Shown: positions 54,316 through 64,000 of the stretch, one piece after another
How positions within the stretch are numbered: position 1 is the stretch's first letter
How the letters are laid out: each line of letters begins with the position of its first letter
DNA from: Amorphophallus konjac
Taxonomy: Eukaryota; Streptophyta; Magnoliopsida; Alismatales; Araceae
Direction of reading: 5' to 3'
DNA: 64,000 nt
Assembly (NCBI GenBank): GCA_022559845.1
Contig: CM040127.1
Location: forward strand, 30,404,708 to 30,468,707
The notes under the pieces: generated by a model
Told to the model about the DNA's origin: nothing
Seen by the model: only the letters and a program-made list of their open reading frames with translations
Databases searched by the model: none
Made by a program: the position numbers and the translations under genes

Positions 54316-54334
54316 TATGTTTCATATTATTTCT

Positions 54335-56532
54335 AAGTTGCAGATTGTTGAAAGTACTTGAAATACATTCTGCATCTTCATTTATCTTTCTTGTCTTTCC
54401 AATTTCACTTTGATACAGAATTTGTCCTTTTAGTTGTCTATCCAGGCAGATGTAGGCCTTTCACACATGGAAGCCTTTTCATTAGGCCAGCTTAAATGAC
54501 ATCCAGTTTTTAGGAGGCCGGTGACTGATGCAAGTGTGTAGTTGTTGATGATACATGTTTAAGATATGATAACTGATATCTTTACTCTTTAGGACTTTGG
54601 GACTGTTGTATAACATGGATCGTGACATGGCAACAAAGTTGGTCATGCATTCTTAACTTAAAAGTTTGGACTCTCTTTCTCCTTCCAGGTGCATAATGCA
54701 GAATGTCTGCTTACGAAGAACGGTAATTCATTTGTGCACTTGAGATGACTGGCCGGGTGATTATCATTATATAGTTTTGGTTGGATGCTATTTTTTCTTT
54801 TAAGATAGGATTTTTGATGATGTTGAATGAATAGTTCATGGCCTAATAGATTTCTATTCGTAGATCACCTTTGTAACTGAAATGTGTATTGGAATACTTT
54901 ATCTATTTAATTTCATGGATTTTAGTTCACTTTATTATAATCCTGAGATATATAGACATGGATTAGGCATGATCTTATGCAGTTAGATTAACCGGGACAG
55001 TATTAATATATTATTGAGAAAAATAAATGTTAAGCTACTTGAAGATCAATTTAAGAAAGGAACGGCAACATGTGGTTGGATCTACACGACTACATGCTAT
55101 GCTGACAGCCAGGAAACAGAAGGATTTTATTCTGGGGATAATTACATATGTATTCTCAAAATTATCTTGTTCTATTATATCTCCTGTATTCACTATGTAT
55201 ACCATCATAGTAAAATCTTTCATAATGCTATTTACCACTCTAGATCTTGCATGTAACACCTCTATTATGTTTCAATGGAGTATTTCCTTCAAGGGAAAAT
55301 TACTGAACAGGACAAACAAGCTTTCAAAATATCTCATAGGGGCACTGTAAGTTTAAAATATCTAAAAGGACACTCTTCATGGATGTTGAAGGTGTGAACG
55401 ACTCATGGATGCTTGCTTCCTCCCAGTCTTGATAGCAGGTCAAATGTTTAATGCACAGGAGATGGCAAATTAATGAATTATCTGGCTTATTGTTCCTTCC
55501 AGATATGCTGTGTTTTTAATTTTTGGATGGGTCACACACAAATGCAAAAATTTTCATGCAACTGGCATATCCTTTTTGCCATCTTTTTCATGGTCACACA
55601 CAAATGTTGCCGTCAATGGAGCCATCGTCGCCAGTTTGGTTGGCCAAGTTCTTGGAGGTGCGGGAGTGTTGGATGAAAGGAGCAAATGATGGATACATTG
55701 TCTGTTTGGATCTAGAAGGCTTCCTATTATTAATTGTACTTGTGTTAAGGTGTTTAATGAAGTTAATGGGGATATCACCCCCACAAATGTGTATTTTGTG
55801 GTATAATTTCAAGTCAATATCAAATGCTCTCTTGTACAAATTTTTTATTAATGAAATAAGTTTGTGTTTTGTTTTCCATTGTGATATGAATGTGTACAGT
55901 TTTATTCAAGAAATTTCAACGAAGGAGCTATTGTTACGGTGAATATTTGTGCAGTGACTTTAAAATTTTGTGTTACAGTTTGCCCATGTGAAAGATTTTT
56001 CATTTTTATGTTTGGAAATGTCAAAGAATTTTTTGGGGGGACATAATAGATACTACATCGTATGCCTACTTTTAAGGTTGTATTTTTTTCTATCTCCCTA
56101 TTGGCTGTGACAGTGCAAATATAGGGAAATTAGAAAATATTTGTTCAAGGCTTATAACATATATGAAAACTAATAATACAATATTAAATTTATTTGTATT
56201 ATTTGACAAAAATTATTTTACCAAATAACCTGAATATTGAAAACAGCTACATTACTAATAAACAAATCATAATAAACATTGCAGAATTAAAAAACTAATT
56301 TTTAAAATAATAAAAAAATACAATTTATCTGTGTGCATTATGGTCTAATGGTATGTGTGAGTGTGTGTGTGAGAGAGAGAGACCGCCATGGGTAAAAGAG
56401 TGAAGAGGGAAGATCATTTCTGATAATTCAGCAGCTATTATTATCCAGTTAACTCAAAACTTATTAAAATCCGTTGGGTTAAAAATAGATTAACTCGCGT
56501 CTTTTACATTGGGTTAACTCTTCTCTTATCTA
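54335..56532. other. Intergenic DNA without recognised genes
   Basis: AT-rich unique sequence. Near 56357 there is a (GT)n(GA)n microsatellite (GTGTGAGTGTGTGTGTGAGA). Several short open frames exist, but none shows a recognisable protein. Confidence 0.5.
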
Positions 56533-56689
56533 TCTATACTATATCTTATATGAGAATTAGGCGGAATTTTTTCCGCCGGTTCATTTGTATCGTTTAACTT
56601 GGTTAAATCGTATTTTTTTTATTTTAGCCGGTTTAAAGTGGTATCAACGTACCTCTTTCAACCGGTTTCCTCACCTGGTTCGCACCCCC

Positions 56690-56995
56690 GACAACTTTGG
56701 TACGCCCTCCTCTTTTCCGACGCCTTTCTGGAGATGCACCTCCGCCTCTCCCCCCGCCACCGCTGGCTCGTCTTCTTCGGGCACGGCCTCCCCGAGAGTT
56801 ATGTCTACTCCAGCGCGGAGGGGGCCGCTGGAGGCGGGGGCGACGCTCCTGGGGTGCACTGGCGCCCGCCATGCCACGGCTTCCTGTTCGACCCATACGA
56901 GGGTGTGTGGCGGCGCGTCCTTTGCGGGGGTGTTGCCGCTTGGCTTCTACCCGACGGCCTCATCAGGTGGGCTCCTCTGCTGGTTTCTCGTCTGA
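56690..56995 (+). pseudogene. F-box (UFO-like) gene fragment
   Basis: GC-rich fragment with similarity by memory to the central part of UNUSUAL FLORAL ORGANS-type F-box proteins: FLEMHLRLSPRHRWLVFFGH, ESYVYSS, HGFLFDPYEGVWRRV, then SGGLLCWF after a frame change near 56960. The F-box itself is absent, and the fragment runs directly into a lipase fragment. It is a captured piece and not a gene. Confidence 0.55.
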
Positions 56996-57014
56996 CCCTT
57001 CATCCCTTGAATTC

Positions 57015-57235
57015 ATGGAGACGCCCGTTCCTTCCTCATTTCTCTTGCTTTCCTGCTGCAGCCGTCGGCGTCGACCGCTGCCGGCCCCGCGGTGCCCCTG
57101 GCGCCCGCCATGTTCATCCTTGGAAACTCCCTGGTCGACAACGGGAACAACGACTTCGTACCCTCCATTTCTCATGCCAACTACCTCCCCTGCGAAAGAT
57201 CTAAAGATGGAATCTCACGTGGTTCCAAGTAATAT
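57015..57235 (+). pseudogene. GDSL esterase/lipase fragment, first exon
   Basis: An ATG with a hydrophobic leader (PSSFLLLS) is followed after a frame change by AMFILGNSLVDNGNNDFVPS and HANYLPC. This is block I of plant GDSL lipases, with the usual GDSL changed to GNSL. The catalytic Ser remains. The exon is frameshifted and truncated. Confidence 0.8.
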
Positions 57236-57589
57236 ACAGAAAGTGCAAGATGGTAATTAACTTACAGTCATAACCCCCCCCCCCCCCCCCATTAGCTGCT
57301 TTGATGTTCACAATTTTCTGCACTTTCTAGAAGTAAACAGAAAATGTTTCATGATGTTTCACCTATTGTACTATCAAATCATCCCCCAGATAAACATTCC
57401 TACGTACATATATGGTATAACTACAAGCCCATCCCATCACTCTCCAATATCTAAAGATCTGAAGAAGATCTATAGTTAATCAGAGCATATATTTGTTGTT
57501 CGGTGTTTTAAATATCCTCTGGGCATGCGCATATCAGCCTGTACGTACGTAGTTCATCTTTCTCTCTGATGAACGATTGTGAATGGCAG

Positions 57590-57834
57590 GGGGCCAAAAT
57601 AACTTTCAATGGCCAAATAGAACTGTTTGAGAAGACGGTGAGGACCCAATTGCCACTGCTCATCCCAGACCCTGCAGCGCTGTCTCAGCACCTCGCTAAG
57701 TCTGTGTTCATCATCAACATTGGCAGCAATAACTACATCAACAACTACCTCCTTCCCAACACGTACACGAGCAGCAGGCTCTACTCCAGGGATGCCTTTG
57801 CGGACGTCCTTATTGAAACATTCACTCAGTTTTA
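57590..57834 (+). pseudogene. GDSL esterase/lipase fragment, second exon
   Basis: After an AG acceptor at 57589 the frame encodes NGQIELFEKTV, LAKSVFIINIGSNNYINNYL and DAFADVLIETFTQF. These match the block around the oxyanion-hole GxND (here GSNN) of plant GDSL lipases. A stop follows at 57833-57835, and the rest of the enzyme, including the Asp-His of block V, is missing. Confidence 0.8.
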
Positions 57835-58609
57835 AAAGAAAAAAAAATAATTCCTTTTGTTGATTAAAGATTAATTCCTCTCATCCATAATTTATTGTAA
57901 TACTGCAATCAGAGTGTTTCTACTAATGTCTACTATGCACTCACCTTTTTAACAATGATTTATAGTTTACTTTTGTATCCTGAATATAATATCCTCAATA
58001 TCTTTTTAGCCTCGGACGATCTTCTATTGATGAAAGAATCTAAATTGTGTGAACTAAGTTTGATGACATTGACTAACGTACATATTCCAGACAGGACCAT
58101 CTTTTTGTTTGGATGCAGATGACTACGGTTCCAAAATGTTATTTGTGTTGCAGGAACTTGCGTGAGCAACTTCCTTAAACAGAACAATTCATGGATATAA
58201 ATGTTTAAGTAGATGCTAACTAGAGATCATTTTATAGTGGTAAAATGTAGAGTTTCTTGAATACGCTTCTGATTTCAGAGAATCACTGTTGCTTGAGAAA
58301 GAAATATCTACCATATTTTGCATAAAATTATAAGTCATTTTATGGACTTAGCTGATATGTAATTAATTTATAATGGATAATTAAAGTTAACTTGGTATTA
58401 TTAATATTTGTGTCTTTGCATGACAAAGACGCCTTCTTCATATTATGACACAACTTTATTGCCATTTTATATATACCAGAGAAGCCTACTCCGTGGACAA
58501 GTTTTGCACTATCCCCGATGCTTAGAAACGTAAAGAATGATATAATCCTATCAAAAGTGAAATCACATGAAATATAACTTATATTTATATTTATATGTAC
58601 ATTTCAACT

Positions 58610-59462
58610 TGAGGAGGGTAAAAATGGCTCGACCCATGTAAGGCCCAATCTCGTCAGACCCATTCAATCTCGCAACCGGCTATGCACCCAAAAGCCCCCA
58701 ACAGTCGCCGCCCACTACGACTCAACATCGGATTCGACAACGCGGGAAGGACTTCGACTTAGTCGCAACGGCCGTCGGATGACCCTCCGGCGACCGAATG
58801 TTACCCCCTACGACGTCGGCCTTAACCCCACTAAGGGCGAGTATGCCCTGCGTGCGTCGTACGACCCGCCAGGGAATCGGCCGACTCCGGGATAACTGTA
58901 CGTCTCTCAACGAGAAACTCCCCCCGCAATCGCGGGAAACGTTACTCCATGGCTGGCGTCCTTCCCTGCTAAGGGATGGACTCCCCCTTCCAAGACAACC
59001 CCCTATAAAAGGAGGAAAGACAATTCGTCAAGGACACGGTGAATTCCACCAAAAGAACACCCACAGAGAAACAAACCAGAGAGCTACGCATTCTGCAACT
59101 ATTGGAGAGATCACGATTGTCCCGTTTTGAGAGAGAATCTTCCCCGAGCACCCTTACAGCCCAGCGAGCACCTATCGGGTGGTCCCTGGAAACGACGAGT
59201 ACTCGTCCGGAGGATCTACAACTTTCCCAGATCTACTACGGCGACCTCCTCTACCTTCTCTCCTCCCTGCTCTCCTTTACTCTCTGCTTGATCCTTTGCT
59301 GACTTAAGCATCGGAGGTTGTTCCTTGAGGTAACACCCAAGACTCCTTCTGACGCCATTCTTTCTGGTGATTGCAGGCTTCCACGAGTGCCAGGCGGTCT
59401 TCCCTGACAAATAAACAGAGAAGTGTGGTACGATGGCTAGATATCAGATTTCTGCCTCTACA
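58610..59462 (+). mobile_element. Probable solo LTR inside the Helitron (853 bp)
   Basis: GC-rich segment with TGAGGAGGGT...GCCTCTACA ends, a clear core promoter CTATAAAAGGAGG (about 59004-59016) and a U5-like 3' part. The possible TSD is CAACT/TAACT (4 of 5). It looks like a gypsy-type LTR. The exact ends are uncertain. Confidence 0.5.
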
Positions 59463-59536
59463 TAACTGTATTATCATTATAATTTTAAAAAAAATATCAA
59501 GTTAAACCCACGCGCGTAACGCGTTCATGTCACTAG

Positions 59537-61151
59537 TCCAATTAAAAGTGAGTTAACTCTGAGACAAACTAACTCAATTAAGTTGTTCACCTTTTAATGT
59601 AACTCGCTATCAAAGCAGTGCTAAATGAACATACGGGGCACCGAACATATTTGGGCCTCTGTGTGAGTGTTTAAAACCCTTGCCCAATGCCTATGAGTTA
59701 GGTTTCACACCCAAGGTTGATGCACAATATGGGTGTGCAGTATTTTTAAATTTTTTTTTTAAAGTAAATCTTAAGATATCTTTATTTGACATAAATCACG
59801 TCATCATTTGATTATTTAAAAAATATAAAAATTAAATCAAATGAATAATATTTGACAAATAATATCTAATCACTTTAATTAGATATATTTTACTTTTAAA
59901 TTTTTTAAATAATCGAATGATGACGTAACTTATTTTAGTTAATCTTGTGTAGACGATTAACTTGGGTCACGGGCACTTTTGGGTCCGAGTCTACTTAGAT
60001 CATCCAATTCAGTTCTACAATCAAATTTATTTTTTTAAATATTTTATTATGAAGTTGAGTTTAATTAACACACGCGCATATCTAATTAAAGTAGTCTTAT
60101 AAGTTTTATATGTGTTTTCAAGATGTTTAATGAAATATATACATATATGATATATTTCATAATTTTAATAAAATATTGTCACAAATGCCTAAGCCATTGT
60201 CTAGCCGTTTGAGGGTGTCTCTCACCTCTAATTACGCATGTTTGCTAGAAAAAAGAACGAAGGTAACATTAGACGGAGAACGAGGTTTGGGATTTGGGAA
60301 GGATATTGACGACCTTCTTGTTTCATTTCTCCTTCTATGTGGATTAGAAAAAGAATTTTTATATGAAAATTATTATTAGAGATAAATTTATAAAAAAATA
60401 TTCTTAAAAATATATTAATAGACGTATCAAAAAAGTTAATTTAAACAATACATAAATCTCATTTAAATATGGTGTTTTAAAATTTTGATAAAAATGATAT
60501 ACATGTAAATAAATATGATATTTTTATATAATTTAAATTTACACAGTGATATATCTTTTAAATATATTTATAAAGTTAGTTTTATATAATTTTTTATTTA
60601 ATAATAACTTTCATGTAAAAAATCTATTAAAAAATCACTCCGTCCAGGAGGGATAAAAACTCACCATCGGCGTGGAGTCACTTTTTCCCTTCCCCATGAG
60701 GCAGAAGCAATGACGGCAAGGACTCCAAAGGCTACCTAATTTTGAGGAAGTGCTTCATTCAAGAGAAGTCTTTTAACATTGCAAATATGCAAATGTTGAC
60801 TTCTGACCGTTGTTGTTGTTTGGTAATGTTACCCGGCTCTCCTTAGAGCATCTCTTTTTGCTTGTTCCTGCGTTTGTATGTTTCGCTATCTCGAAATTTC
60901 ACTAGTGCTCTCTAAACGTTCTGTTATAGAGTGTTCGGAACTAATATTGGGTGGATATCATGTTGAACTAAGTGAGACATTTTTACTAATACTGATTATA
61001 CATAATTAAATGCTTAGCCCAGAACAATATAGTTCAATCCAGAACATTATAAATATGCCAAATCGCCCCCGTTGCGGCCATAACCATGTATAGGCTACAC
61101 TTTGTAACGATCAGAGGGCGCGTTGGATGTTCAAAAAAGGAGGAAAAGTTT
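59537..61151. other. AT-rich intergenic DNA
   Basis: Apart from the palindromic element at 59770-59950 nothing is recognised. A 67-codon frame at 60176-60379 has no recognisable similarity. Confidence 0.45.
59770..59950. repeat. Palindromic MITE-like hairpin
   Basis: The arm CACGTCATCATTTGATTATT TAAAAAAT (about 59797-59825) is repeated in inverted orientation as ATTTTTTAAATAATCGAATG ATGACGTAA (about 59900-59928). The whole can fold into a long hairpin with an AT-rich loop. No TSD was established. Confidence 0.6.
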
Positions 61152-61237
61152 TGGGGTGAGAGAGGCTCGAACTCTCGACCTCAGGATAACTCGCAATGCT
61201 ATGAGACCTACGCGCTAGCCAACTGCGCCACCACCCC
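61152..61237 (-). tRNA. trnM-CAT: tRNA-Met (CAT), elongator type, with short intron
   Basis: On the minus strand the acceptor stem GGGGTGG pairs with TCACCCC (last pair G-U). The A box is TGGCGCAGTTGG and the B box AGTTCGAGCC. The anticodon loop CTCATA is followed by an about 12-nt insert (GCATTGCGAGTT) before the 3' anticodon arm. Plant nuclear elongator tRNA-Met genes characteristically have such an intron. A run of T would be expected downstream on the minus strand; AAAA occurs on the plus strand just left of the gene (61144-61147). Confidence 0.93.
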
Positions 61238-62270
61238 TTTATGTGAAGTTTTCTGATGACTTATTTCTATTTCTTTTCACACTCACCCGAGTGCCACTTT
61301 GGCCGGCAGGCTGGGCCGAGGCGCACTGTGCGGGGCAGCGCGCAGAATGGATCTGGACGGCATCATGTCCACCGTCCGGGACGCTCGTGGTTCGACACTT
61401 CGACTCTATGGCCGCCCCTACCACTTCGGGAAAATTGGAAATAGAGTCCTCTTATTTTAAGAATTATAAAATTACTAGTTTTGTTTTGTTATGGTTATTA
61501 ATAACTCTCTCAAATGAGCATTAGTGTAAAATTATTTTTGAGGTTAGTTACAATTTAGGAAATTCATTTGGATCTACATAATTAAATTTTCAGATAAAAA
61601 TATCTTTATAAAAAGTGTAATTTTTATCGGCACAGAAGGAGAGATGAAGAAATAGATATGTGAAGAGAGACAAAGAGTTGAGAAGAGATTAAGATTATTT
61701 TAATCTTTTTAAATTTAATTAAAAATTAATCCGAGTTAAATAAGAGATTATTACATAATATTATTAATAATGAGTGAAGAAAATTTTATTTTTGTAAGCA
61801 TTGTAATATAACGAGATTATTTATAATAATAGTAAAATAAAGATAATAATTATGTAATCATTGAAACAAGACGGGCTATGTTTTACCGTGGTGCCCCCAC
61901 ATAGGAATCCACGTTCCAGGAAAACGGCAGTGCAATCCAAAACCACGTGGCAAGATACTCCTCTGGGCTCTGACTGAGGCCCAGCGGGAATCAGGGGCTG
62001 CATTTGTCCTGAATCATTTACGAGGGTCCATCGTGATCTCAACGGCTATGATCATGCCATCGATGGGACTTCCATTTAAGTGTCGCTGGTGCGTGATCAA
62101 TGACGTCACCCCCGGGGGGCCTCTCCAATCGTCTCTAGTCCTGGCGGTGGCGGGCCACCCTCCCTCTTTCCGTCCCCCGTCGGCGTGTATCGCATGCGCC
62201 CGTTCGCCTCTCCAGGAATCAAAAAAATTTCCTCGTCTGCTCGGAGCAGCAGCCGCGGACACATTAAATT
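61238..62270. other. Intergenic DNA upstream of the glutathione reductase gene
   Basis: AT-rich in the middle, GC-richer from about 61880, probably including the promoter of the downstream gene. No separate gene is supported. Confidence 0.4.
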
Positions 62271-62768
62271 CTCGGTGACGCCTCCTCCACCGTTCTTCCC
62301 ATCCGCTGTGCTGGTTGCGGATCCGGAATCCTCAAAAACCCTAGCTGGAGGCTTCGAATCGAGTCGCCTCTTCTTCTTCTTCGCCGCCTTCTCTTCGTCC
62401 GCGAGAGGTGAGAAAAGAGAGAGAGAGAGGGACGGGTAAATGTGTTTTTTCTCCAGGGGGAACTCCGATTTCCTATTTTTTGTTCTCTCCTTTGATCCTC
62501 CTCTCATTGTGACGCCAAAGAGTTTGAATTGCGCTTCTCGACGTCTTCTTGTCGTTCGGATTCTTACGAGATCGTTTCGTTAGTTGTTCTGTTGTGATGG
62601 ATTGGACACTTCCGTCTTGGCGTTGTTCGTTTGGGTGGTTGAATGCTTGATATGATTAACTTTTCTGTGTATTTTTTTTTGTTCTTGTTTGTCGTGATCT
62701 TTTGTGCTTAAGGGAGCAGCGTTTTGCATGCAGGTTTTCTTGCTGGAATTTGAGTAGACTGTGCCGAA
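62271..62768 (+). other. 5' UTR exon and leader intron of the glutathione reductase gene
   Basis: A CT-rich leader ends at 62407 before GTGAGAAA. The intron ends with GCATGCAG at 62733, leaving 35 nt of 5' UTR before the ATG. Leader introns are common in plant housekeeping genes. Confidence 0.6.
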
Positions 62769-64000
62769 ATGTCGAGGAAGATGCTCATTGATGGCGAGGT
62801 GAGCCATGCTGAATCGGAGCAGCATTACGACTTCGACCTCTTCGTGATCGGAGCTGGCAGTGGCGGTGTCCGCGCGTCCAGGACTTCTGCTGGATATGGT
62901 GCCAAGGTAGGGTGAACAAACAGAAAAGGAGCAAGCAAGTCCGAGTGGCATAAGTTGCACTTGTACTTTGCGAAGAATGCTACTAATCTTACGAGGAAGT
63001 TATAGCGTATAAGGAGTTATGATTTTGGAAATGTTCTCCATAGTGTAGCTCTAGTGGATTGGATTCTTGTGAGGAGATATGGCTAGTGGTCTTTCTTGGC
63101 CCATGCCATAATGACGACTAGTGAAGTTCTAATGGATAAGACGTAAAAGAGTTTTATATTGAGTTGAAGACTAGCATAGGCTATCCTTCATGGTCACCTG
63201 GGTGTTTGGAGTACTTGTTTACTTAATAATTTATTTATGATACTGCCCTGGACAGCAACAGTCATACAATAAACTAATAGCTTTTTTTGGGAAAAGGTTT
63301 ATTTCGTGAAACAAAAAAAAGAGGTTCCGTTGCCATGATGCGAGACATCTACACAGTTGATGCGATAGCATACTTTGGATATTTATGTGAACTCCGAGAC
63401 TCTCTATCCAGATCAAATCATAGCAAGACACCTCCTCCCCCCCCCCCCCAGCAAAAAACTTCCACTGCAGGAATCTATTTATGTACTGGGTTGATGGTTC
63501 GGCAGAGTGTGGATGATGCTGATGATATTAATGGTTAGGCAGTTTGATAACAATCATAGATTGTTAAGATGAGCACACTGGTTCCTTGAGGTTGACTGTT
63601 TGATGGGTTCTTATCCTTCATTAGTTGATTTACATGGCCCGTTATGTGATTAGATAGTTAATTCTTGGAATGCTCCCACTCCCCGGACTCATTTTGTAGC
63701 TTAACAGTCTGAAGTTCGGTTTTGTCAAGAAAGGTTTTCTTTCATTTCTTGTCACTCTATTTTATTCATATTTTTGGGGGAATAGTGGTATGCCTTTCAG
63801 CCTTGTTCTAAGTGAAACAGTAGAAAAAAGGAAGGGAAGATCAAAAAGTTCATGTATTTGCTATTTTTCAAGATGTTGTAAACATTCTCTTTAGTTTAGC
63901 CTCAGATTCCTGTTATATTTATTCTATTTTAACTATTCATTTTAACAGTTTTGATGCTGAAGTAACGAAATTTCAATTAACAATTCTAGGTTGCAATTTG
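62769..64000 (+). CDS. GR1: Glutathione reductase, cytosolic type, exon 1 and start of exon 2 (partial)
   Basis: Exon 1 (62769-62906) begins [10 protein letters not shown] and encodes [19 protein letters not shown], the N-terminal FAD-binding GxGxxG motif of glutathione reductase. The enzyme uses NADPH to reduce glutathione disulfide in the ascorbate-glutathione cycle. Intron 1 runs from GTAGGG at 62907 to CTAG at 63989. Exon 2 starts at 63990 and reads VAI before the window ends; the phase is 0. The short N-terminus without a transit peptide matches the cytosolic isoform rather than the plastid/mitochondrial one. The redox-active CVxxxC is beyond the window. Confidence 0.93.

Larger units (their letters stand above)
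56533..59536 (+). mobile_element. Non-autonomous Helitron carrying host gene fragments, 3.0 kb
   Basis: The 5' end TCTATACTATATCTTATATG is a typical plant Helitron start. The 3' end has the short hairpin ACGCG-CGTAA-CGCGT (59509-59523) followed 9 nt later by CTAG (59533-59536). The flanks are A (56532) and T (59537), matching the A|T insertion site of Helitrons. No Rep/helicase is encoded. The cargo is an F-box fragment, two GDSL-lipase exon fragments and a later LTR insertion, all in + orientation. Confidence 0.85.

Noticed and set aside
60176..60379. 67-codon frame as a small gene
   Set aside because: No recognisable domain and an AT-rich repeat-like context; chance frame cannot be excluded.
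62106..62507. Minus-strand frames over the glutathione reductase promoter/5' UTR
   Set aside because: They lie over the leader exon and splice site of the + strand gene and have biased composition only.

Overview
The window is nuclear DNA from a flowering plant. The evidence is GT-AG introns, LTR retrotransposons of plant lineages, a CACTA element, a Helitron, an intron-containing elongator tRNA-Met, a MUSTANG-type domesticated transposase gene and the start of a cytosolic glutathione reductase gene. The very GC-rich captured F-box fragment slightly favours a monocot, but the species cannot be decided from the sequence. There is nothing bacterial or viral in the ordinary sense; about 80% of the window is transposable-element DNA.

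Positions 1-35275 are one nested structure. A CACTA (En/Spm) element enters from the left and ends at 35275 with an inverted CACTACAAGAAA terminus and a field of GCGACCGA subterminal motifs. Its Transposase_24-type gene has five 5' exons in 1-1363 and a last exon at 34525-34590. The intron between them contains a 179-bp tandem repeat array of about 31 units. That array is split by a complete 27.25-kb Ty3/gypsy Tat (Ogre-like) retrotransposon at 3113-30365, with 3.4-kb LTRs and a GTCCA target-site duplication.

The retrotransposon carries, on the + strand, a PBS, an extra ORF1, gag, and a pol with protease, RT, two RNase H domains and integrase. A second gag-like zinc-finger module sits between protease and RT. 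Downstream of pol, on the opposite strand, lies a seven-exon gene (17732-23393) whose splice phases are all consistent. It encodes a plant mobile domain (PMD) protein with a C-terminal coiled coil, and has a candidate antisense TATA box near 24617-24630. This antisense gene is the most unusual feature of the window.

Positions 36074-42286 hold a complete but mutated Ty1/copia element (TSD CTTTT). At 44112-47812 a 3.7-kb solo LTR lies in C-rich minisatellite DNA, and a G-rich block of opposite skew follows at 48.8-49.3 kb.

From about 50 kb the window becomes more gene-like. A MUSTANG-like gene (CDS 51511-53298) has a 402-bp solo LTR in its 5' UTR intron and a SINE downstream. A Helitron at 56533-59536 carries UFO-like F-box and GDSL-lipase fragments. 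A palindromic MITE-like hairpin, tRNA-Met(CAT) at 61152-61237 (minus) and glutathione reductase exons 1-2 complete the window.
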